This document shows positions 59,103-64,000 of a DNA stretch of 64,000 nucleotides, piece by piece. The notes under the pieces are model-generated. The model worked only from the letters and a program-made list of their open reading frames with translations, did not search any database and was not told where the DNA came from. How positions within the stretch are numbered: the stretch's first letter is position 1; every line of letters begins with the position of its first letter. The stretch spans positions 62,001-126,000 of the forward strand of contig NZ_JBAWKJ010000001.1 in the NCBI RefSeq assembly GCF_037095755.1, read 5' to 3'. The translations under genes were made by a program, and so were the position numbers. This DNA is from Sphingopyxis sp. CCNWLW2 (GTDB taxonomy: Bacteria; Pseudomonadota; Alphaproteobacteria; Sphingomonadales; Sphingomonadaceae).

Positions 59103-60386
59103 CTAGGCCATGGCGGCCAGAATCTCCTTGATCGCGACGAACGCAAAGCAAACCGAGCTGTCCGCCACACCATAAGGCAGGAAAATATCGTCGCCGACGC
59201 GGATCGCTCCACAGGTGTAGACGACATTGGGGACATAGCCTTCGCGGTCCTCGTCGGCGGCTGACAGGATCGGATTGGGCGTCCGGCCGATCACCTTCGA
59301 CGGATCGGCCTTGTCAAGCAGCACCGCGCCGATCGCGTATTTGCGCATCGCGCCGACCCCATGCGTCAGCACCAGCCAGCCTTCATCAAGCTCGATCGGC
59401 GCGCCGCAATTACCGATCTGGATGAGTTCCCATGGAAAGCGAGGCTCCAGCAATAATTCGCCGTCCTCCCACTGATCGACCGTGTCCGAGCGCAGCAGAT
59501 AGAGATTCTTGCCATCCTGCCGACCGATCATGCAGAATTGCCCGTCGATCTTGCGTGGGAACAGCGCCATGCCCTTGTTGCGTCCCGCCTTTCCCTTGAT
59601 CGGGCTCAGCGTGAAATCCCTGAAATCGCGCGTCCGCAGCAGCTCGGACTGGATGTCTCGCCCGCTATAGGCGGTGTAGGTCCCGATCCATTCGCTTTTG
59701 CCGCTATCGCGCTCGAACTCGAGCAGCCGCAGATCCTCGAGCCCGTTGCGCTGCGCCTCGGTGATCGGGAAGATCACCGTGCCCGAAAGGGTGCTGTCCT
59801 TCTGCCGATAGAGCGAGACAACATCGTCGGGCTTGTCGTCGCGGTGCGGACCAAGCATCGCCGCCGTAGCGAAGGCGGGCTGCGGCAGCAGCGTCAGTTC
59901 GCGGTCGCAGGTAATGATTCCCTCGCGAAAGGCGATCGTCGAAATATGACCCTCGCCGACAGCGCGCAGCGACAGGAGGATGCGGATGCAGCCTTCCTCC
60001 AGCCCGGTCTGGTCGGGATGACGAACGACGCTGGGGTTCATCAGCGCCGCCGCCGCGTAGCTATATTCGTGACAGAAATAGGCGCCGATCAAGAGGCGCA
60101 TCTCGCGCTTCAATGTGAGGCCTTCGAGACCAAGTTTGGGTTCGATCTGCTCGAATCGATCCTCGAACACCTTCTCGATCTGCCAGTGCCGATCGGCGAA
60201 ATCGCGCAGCACCACGCTGAGCTCGGCGCGCACGGTGCGCGTGTCGAGCGTCACGATTTCGCGCGCCAGCCGCTGCACGCGTTCGAGATCGGGACCCGAT
60301 GCTTGCCATGCGAGGTGAAAGGGCCGCACGACGACGCGCGTCGGGTCGGCATGGAGCCGCAATTCATCCTGTACCAGATGCACCAT
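59103..60386 (-). CDS. GH130-like glycoside phosphorylase/hydrolase
   Basis: 427 residues; the ATG at 60386 has AGGGGAA upstream. The C-terminal beta-propeller carries the GH130 marks GTYTAYSGRD near residue 235, NCGAPIELDEGWLVLTHGVG near 325 and EGYVPNVVYTCGAIRVGDDIFLPYGVAD near 380, where the second Asp/Glu sits in the active site. The N-terminal 100 residues are a helical extension found in longer family members. GH130 enzymes break beta-mannosides with phosphate or water. Gene order with a GT4 enzyme upstream (7-bp gap) and a HAD phosphatase suggests synthesis or turnover of a mannoside-type compound. Confidence 0.82.
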   Translation of the reverse strand: MVHLVQDELRLHADPTRVVVRPFHLAWQASGPDLERVQRLAREIVTLDTRTVRAELSVVLRDFADRHWQIEKVFEDRFEQIEPKLGLEGLTLKREMRLLIGAYFCHEYSYAAAALMNPSVVRHPDQTGLEEGCIRILLSLRAVGEGHISTIAFREGIITCDRELTLLPQPAFATAAMLGPHRDDKPDDVVSLYRQKDSTLSGTVIFPITEAQRNGLEDLRLLEFERDSGKSEWIGTYTAYSGRDIQSELLRTRDFRDFTLSPIKGKAGRNKGMALFPRKIDGQFCMIGRQDGKNLYLLRSDTVDQWEDGELLLEPRFPWELIQIGNCGAPIELDEGWLVLTHGVGAMRKYAIGAVLLDKADPSKVIGRTPNPILSAADEDREGYVPNVVYTCGAIRVGDDIFLPYGVADSSVCFAFVAIKEILAAMA

Positions 60387-60393
60387 ATTCCCC

Positions 60394-62670
60394 TCAGCCG
60401 GCTTTGCGGATAAAATCCCGGATCGCGTAAGTCGCGTGCTGGTAAGCAAGAACCGACTCCGCCCCTTCGTTGAGGTTCAGGCCGCGCGGGTTAATGCCAT
60501 CCTTGCTGCTCCCGGTCAGCGGATCGCCAACGATCACGCCGCGGTCGTTACGCCCGGAGAACCAGTCGTAAGCGCGCCGCGCGTGCGCCAGCCAGATATC
60601 GTCGCCGGTCACATCATAGGCGGCCGAAGCGGCATCGATCGCGGCCCAAATCTCGAGCGGCTGCTGATCGAATGGCCGCGGCAGCTCATGGGCATGGCCG
60701 AAGCTGTCGGACCCGACGGGGCGATAATGACCATGAGGCGAAATCTGCGCATCGTTGATCCACCGCAACGTCTCGACTCCGCACGCGGTAACATCCGCGC
60801 GCTCAAGTCGTACGCCCGCGCGCAGCATCGCTTCGGGCAGGCGGCAATTGTCATAGGCGAGTACCGGCTCGAACCATCGCCAGTCCGGCCGCGCCGCATC
60901 CTGATAGAGCGCGATCAGCCGGTCAGCGCCACTGCGCAATATCCGGTCCGCCAGATCATGCTCGGGATGTGCCGCGAGCACGAAGTCGGCGCCGAGAATC
61001 GCAAAGGCAATCGCGCGCGGTGACTCGAAATCCAGCGCGGACGTCGCGGTGCGCTCGAACAATTCATGCGCCCATTGCCGCAGACCTGGATCGCGCGCGC
61101 CCTGCGCCGTCGCGCCGAGCGCCCAAAGGGTTCGGCCGCAGCTGTCTTCGGACCCCACATCCTCGAGCCAGTTGCGTGCGAAGCCCATGAAGTTGCGAAA
61201 CTCGCCGCGGTCGGGGTTCCAGGCATGCAGTACGAACGCAGCAAAGACCGGGGTCAGTTGTCCGCACTTGCCGAGCGCGTCGTCGTCCAGCCTGTGCATC
61301 AACATCAGCGCGCGCGCATTGTCATCGACGCAATAGCCGTGCGCGCGATCGGGGACCATATGAACGCTGTGCTGGAGGATGCCGGTGTCGTCGCAAATGC
61401 GCAGGAACCCATCGATACCGATATGCTCGGGAATAGGCGCAGCTTTCGGCACGACGCGGCTTTCCGCGATCAGCGAACAGGTCCGCTCCGCGAACACCGG
61501 CCAGATCATGTCGCGACTGCGGTCATAGGCGCGACGCTGCAGCGTGAGCAGCCGGTCGGCATCGCCGAGCAGATAGCGGATTTCGCTCGCGATCGCATCG
61601 CTGTCGTCGAAGGGAACCAGCACGCCATGATCGTCGGCGAGCAGCTCGACCGCGTGGACATAGGGTGTCGAGATCACGGCCTTGCCCAGCGCCATCGCGT
61701 AGGAAAGCGTGCCCGACGTCGACTGCTGCGCACCGGTATAAGGCGTCACATAGATGTCCGCCGCCTCGAGAAGATCGAGCAGATCGTCGGTGTCCATGAA
61801 CGCGTTGATCCAGCGGACATGCGCATCGACCCCGAGCGAGACTGCGAGCGCATGGAGTCGTTCGCGATAGGCCTCGCCTTCAAGCGCCAGCAGATTGGGA
61901 TGCGTCGCGCCAGCGATGCAGTAAAGGAAGACGGGGTGATCTTCGATGATCGCGGGCAATGCCTCGATGACCGCCTCGATCCCCTTGCCCGGCGACAAAA
62001 GACCGAAGGTCAGCGCGACCTGTTTGCCCGCAAAGCCGAACTGCGGCTTGAACTGCGACGCGCGGCCGAACGGGCGGTCGGGGACACCATGGGCGATCAT
62101 GGCGATCTGGTCGTCGTCGGCATGATAGACGCTTCGCAGCAGATCGTGCGAGCGCTCGGACATGACGACCAGCTTCGTCGCGCGCGCGATCAACCGCTCC
62201 ATCACGCGGCGCTGATCGGCGTCAGGTTCGGCGAGCACCGTATGAAGCGTGACGATCAGCGGTGCGGAAACACGATCCACCAGTTCCAGGATCATATCGC
62301 CCGCCAAGCCGCCGAAGAGGCCGAACTCGTGCTGCAGCCATATAATTTCGGCACAGCTCGCCTCGATTTGCCGCGCCGCCTCGATAAAGCTACCGGCGTC
62401 ACCCTCGGTTATGACGCCGCAAACAACGGGGTCGAATATCGTGGGAACGGCGGCCGGCGCCATCGCATAGACGTCGACGGCAATCTCCGGCGCGGCCACT
62501 GCAAGCGACGCGTGGATATCGGCGGTGAAGGTCGCGATGCCGCAGCGCCGCGGAAGGAAACCACCGATCAGTGCGATCCGGGCAGTATCCGAAGTTTTTG
62601 GCCGAAGCGTTTGGCACGCCTTCAAACCTTCATCGAACGATCTACGGTCAAGCGTTTCGTACACAGGCAT
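60394..62670 (-). CDS. GT4-type glycosyltransferase fused to an all-helical C-terminal domain
   Basis: About 758 residues. The N-terminal half is GT-B: ARIALIGGFLPRRCGIATFTADIH near residue 31, LTFGLLSPGKGIEAVIEALP near 220 (the nucleotide-sugar site), and SGTLSYAMALGKAVISTPYVHAVELL near 320 with an ADIYVTPY donor region. From residue 420 on, an all-helical (alpha/alpha) domain with GYCVDDNARALMLMHRL and FRNFMGFARNW resembles a glycoside-hydrolase-like or terpenoid-cyclase fold. Such two-domain proteins occur in cell envelope and compatible-solute glycan loci. The start is uncertain: ATG at 62670 has GGAAGG too close, and a TTG at 62679 is an alternative. Confidence 0.78.
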   Translation of the reverse strand: MPVYETLDRRSFDEGLKACQTLRPKTSDTARIALIGGFLPRRCGIATFTADIHASLAVAAPEIAVDVYAMAPAAVPTIFDPVVCGVITEGDAGSFIEAARQIEASCAEIIWLQHEFGLFGGLAGDMILELVDRVSAPLIVTLHTVLAEPDADQRRVMERLIARATKLVVMSERSHDLLRSVYHADDDQIAMIAHGVPDRPFGRASQFKPQFGFAGKQVALTFGLLSPGKGIEAVIEALPAIIEDHPVFLYCIAGATHPNLLALEGEAYRERLHALAVSLGVDAHVRWINAFMDTDDLLDLLEAADIYVTPYTGAQQSTSGTLSYAMALGKAVISTPYVHAVELLADDHGVLVPFDDSDAIASEIRYLLGDADRLLTLQRRAYDRSRDMIWPVFAERTCSLIAESRVVPKAAPIPEHIGIDGFLRICDDTGILQHSVHMVPDRAHGYCVDDNARALMLMHRLDDDALGKCGQLTPVFAAFVLHAWNPDRGEFRNFMGFARNWLEDVGSEDSCGRTLWALGATAQGARDPGLRQWAHELFERTATSALDFESPRAIAFAILGADFVLAAHPEHDLADRILRSGADRLIALYQDAARPDWRWFEPVLAYDNCRLPEAMLRAGVRLERADVTACGVETLRWINDAQISPHGHYRPVGSDSFGHAHELPRPFDQQPLEIWAAIDAASAAYDVTGDDIWLAHARRAYDWFSGRNDRGVIVGDPLTGSSKDGINPRGLNLNEGAESVLAYQHATYAIRDFIRKAG

Positions 62671-62860
62671 ACCTTCCAAAAAATGATGCGACAGAAGGCC
62701 TCACCCAGTGTTTTGTCGTTTGTTTCGAAGCCTGCAGTCGGCCTCGGAGCATCAGAAAACAGAACAGCTCAGCGGCGCATTTGTTCCAATTGGCCGACGC
62801 CTCGCGAGAAGCATCGCAGGCCAATTCCGGTCATGCTCGCCAGACGGCAACGCCCCGCTC

Positions 62861-63607
62861 TCATTTCAGGCATGCGACGATAATTCCGATGATTCCAAGC
62901 GTTTCTTCGGGATTGCGTACGGAGATTGTATCGAGGCCCAGCGCCTTCGCCGGATAATCATTGCCGCCCGGAAAGATCGCATCGCCGATAAAGAGCATCG
63001 CACCCAGTTCGACACCGCTGGCGCCGCTTAGCTTCGTCAGGCCATAGGCCTTGTCGACGCCCTCACGGGTAATGTCGATCGACGTCGCCCCGCCCATGTT
63101 GATCGACAGACCGGGCAGACGTTGGCGAAGCTCGGCCTGAATCACCTTGCGTTTGGCGAAGTCCGGATCCCATTTTTCCTTGGCATCGATCGGCGCTTCC
63201 TGACCCAGGGCCGAAAAGGTGATCTGACTCCCGCGATCCTCGATCCGTTCGCCCCAGACCGTTTCGGGAACGAACCCGGTCGCCAGTAGCGCCGCATCGA
63301 AGGCTTCGAATATGCGTCGCTTCTCCGCATCGTCAAAGATTTCGGCATAGCGCGCCTGCCACGCGCCCGAGCCGAACGTATAGAGCTTGGTGCCGGTGGT
63401 CGGCATGAGCCAGAGCCGGGAAAGGTCCGCGCGCTCCGGAAGGCGCGTCGCCACCTGTTTTTCGAACTGCGGCCAGTCGCCACCGGATATCACCGCAACA
63501 TCTGCCACGCCGAGGAGATCGGCAAGCGCCTCACCCATCGCGGGTTCCATCGGCTGCTTGCTTTCGGCAAGCGTTCCATCAAGATCGAAGGCAATTAGCC
63601 GTTTCAT
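62861..63607 (-). CDS. HAD-IIB phosphatase, phosphomannomutase-like fold
   Basis: 248 residues. IAFDLDGTLAESKQP with catalytic Asp residues 8 and 10, VAVISGGD near 38, and the late GDAIFPGGNDYPAKAL near 212, the D-x-x-x-P-G-G-N-D-Y pattern of eukaryotic-type phosphomannomutase and HAD-IIB sugar phosphatases. It may remove phosphate from the product of the glycosyltransferase, or isomerise mannose phosphate. The upstream gene overlaps its start by four bases. Confidence 0.85.
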   Translation of the reverse strand: MKRLIAFDLDGTLAESKQPMEPAMGEALADLLGVADVAVISGGDWPQFEKQVATRLPERADLSRLWLMPTTGTKLYTFGSGAWQARYAEIFDDAEKRRIFEAFDAALLATGFVPETVWGERIEDRGSQITFSALGQEAPIDAKEKWDPDFAKRKVIQAELRQRLPGLSINMGGATSIDITREGVDKAYGLTKLSGASGVELGAMLFIGDAIFPGGNDYPAKALGLDTISVRNPEETLGIIGIIVACLK

Positions 63608-63999
63608 GCAGGCGTCGCTCCGCGCCCGTCGCTCGCCGAGTCCCGCTGCCGCCGCGCGGCGGCTTTGGCATCGGCAAGGTTCGAATAGCGATAGTCGCCC
63701 ACCGCGAATTGTTCGACATAGGTCCGGATGATGCCATCATCCTCGTCGCCCGGTGGACGCAGGCCTCCGCCCTCGCCTTCCCACGCCGAGCGTGACGCAG
63801 CTTCATCGATCGCGGCGGCGAGAGGGCCGTCCTCCACGCTCAGAGAGCGATAAAAGTCGCGCCCGACGGCCAGAAGGGTGGCGCGAATGTCGACGACCGG
63901 ATCGTCAGCTCCGTCGCTTCCAGCAGCATGATGTTGGTGTGTCGCCTTTTCGAAGGCCTTCGCCATGAGCAATTCGGCGATCAGCACGTCACTGACCAT
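63604..63999 (-). CDS. Hypothetical protein coupled to the HAD phosphatase
   Basis: 131 residues; the ATG at 63999 is the first visible start, but the frame could begin beyond the window. EKATHQHHAAGSDGADDPVVDIRATLLAVGRDFYRSL opens with a helical part; the end is Asp/Gly-rich (EGEGGGLRPPGDEDDG) and then basic. No family recognised. Overlap of four bases with the phosphatase gene implies one transcript. Confidence 0.55.
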   Translation of the reverse strand: MVSDVLIAELLMAKAFEKATHQHHAAGSDGADDPVVDIRATLLAVGRDFYRSLSVEDGPLAAAIDEAASRSAWEGEGGGLRPPGDEDDGIIRTYVEQFAVGDYRYSNLADAKAAARRQRDSASDGRGATPA

Positions 64000-64000
64000 A

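Noticed and set aside
62787..62827. AATTGGCC / GGCCAATT inverted repeat before the glycosyltransferase
   Set aside because: Only 8 bp arms with a long 23-bp gap; too weak to call an operator or terminator.

Overview
This 64 kb, GC-rich window looks like a chromosome segment of a Sphingomonadaceae alphaproteobacterium (Sphingopyxis/Sphingomonas type). The reasons are two SciP-like DUF1153 cell-cycle proteins, many TonB-dependent receptors, a Usg protein next to a groESL operon, RpoH promoters of the alphaproteobacterial CTTG-N17-CYTA type, and a small tyrosine recombinase of a kind I associate with sphingomonads. No rRNA, tRNA, classical insertion sequence or CRISPR array was seen.

Layout. 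0-5.6 kb: the start of a fumarylacetoacetate-hydrolase-family gene running off the left edge, then a heat-shock block (DUF465, Hsp20 with a possible ROSE thermometer, Usg, GroES and a GroEL without the Gly-Met tail). 5.7-13.3 kb: two TonB receptors facing an ABC-2 exporter (ATPase plus two DUF3526-type permeases), divergent around a palindrome. 13.3-21.7 kb: an AT-rich control region with a perfect CtrA box, a secreted protein, a 1661-residue trimeric autotransporter adhesin, BamE-like and Skp-like helpers, and a divergent SciP-like gene.

22.8-42.4 kb is the main metabolic block. It encodes a split P450cam-type system (putidaredoxin-like ferredoxin, reductase, CYP101-like P450), an SDR and a zinc alcohol dehydrogenase, three luciferase-like flavin monooxygenases of which two resemble diketocamphane monooxygenases, a flavin reductase, a RibB-type protein, an acyl-CoA ligase, two enoyl-CoA hydratase-family enzymes, three SnoaL-like proteins, a TonB receptor and two TetR regulators. 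Read together: uptake, hydroxylation, oxidation to a ketone, Baeyer-Villiger lactonisation, CoA activation and beta-oxidation of a cyclic, probably terpenoid-like, compound. Near-identical GTCAAC-N6-GTTGAC boxes at two places 5.5 kb apart point to one regulon.

42.5-53.4 kb: stress and signalling functions (HisKA_2 kinase, LytS/LytTR pair, second SciP-like protein, small HTH protein, orphan Tat-exported binding protein), structured RNA candidates and four secreted proteins of unknown role. 53.5-56 kb: a tyrosine recombinase bracketed by two direct repeats, a solo ParS/MbcA-type domain protein and small proteins. 56-64 kb: FAD oxidoreductase, KatE-type catalase, GH130-like protein, GT4-like glycosyltransferase and HAD phosphatase.

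The most unusual signal is a family of nine dispersed intergenic repeats of about 56 bp. All lie in one orientation and each has two conserved blocks separated by a variable spacer of nearly constant length. Two copies bracket the recombinase almost symmetrically.
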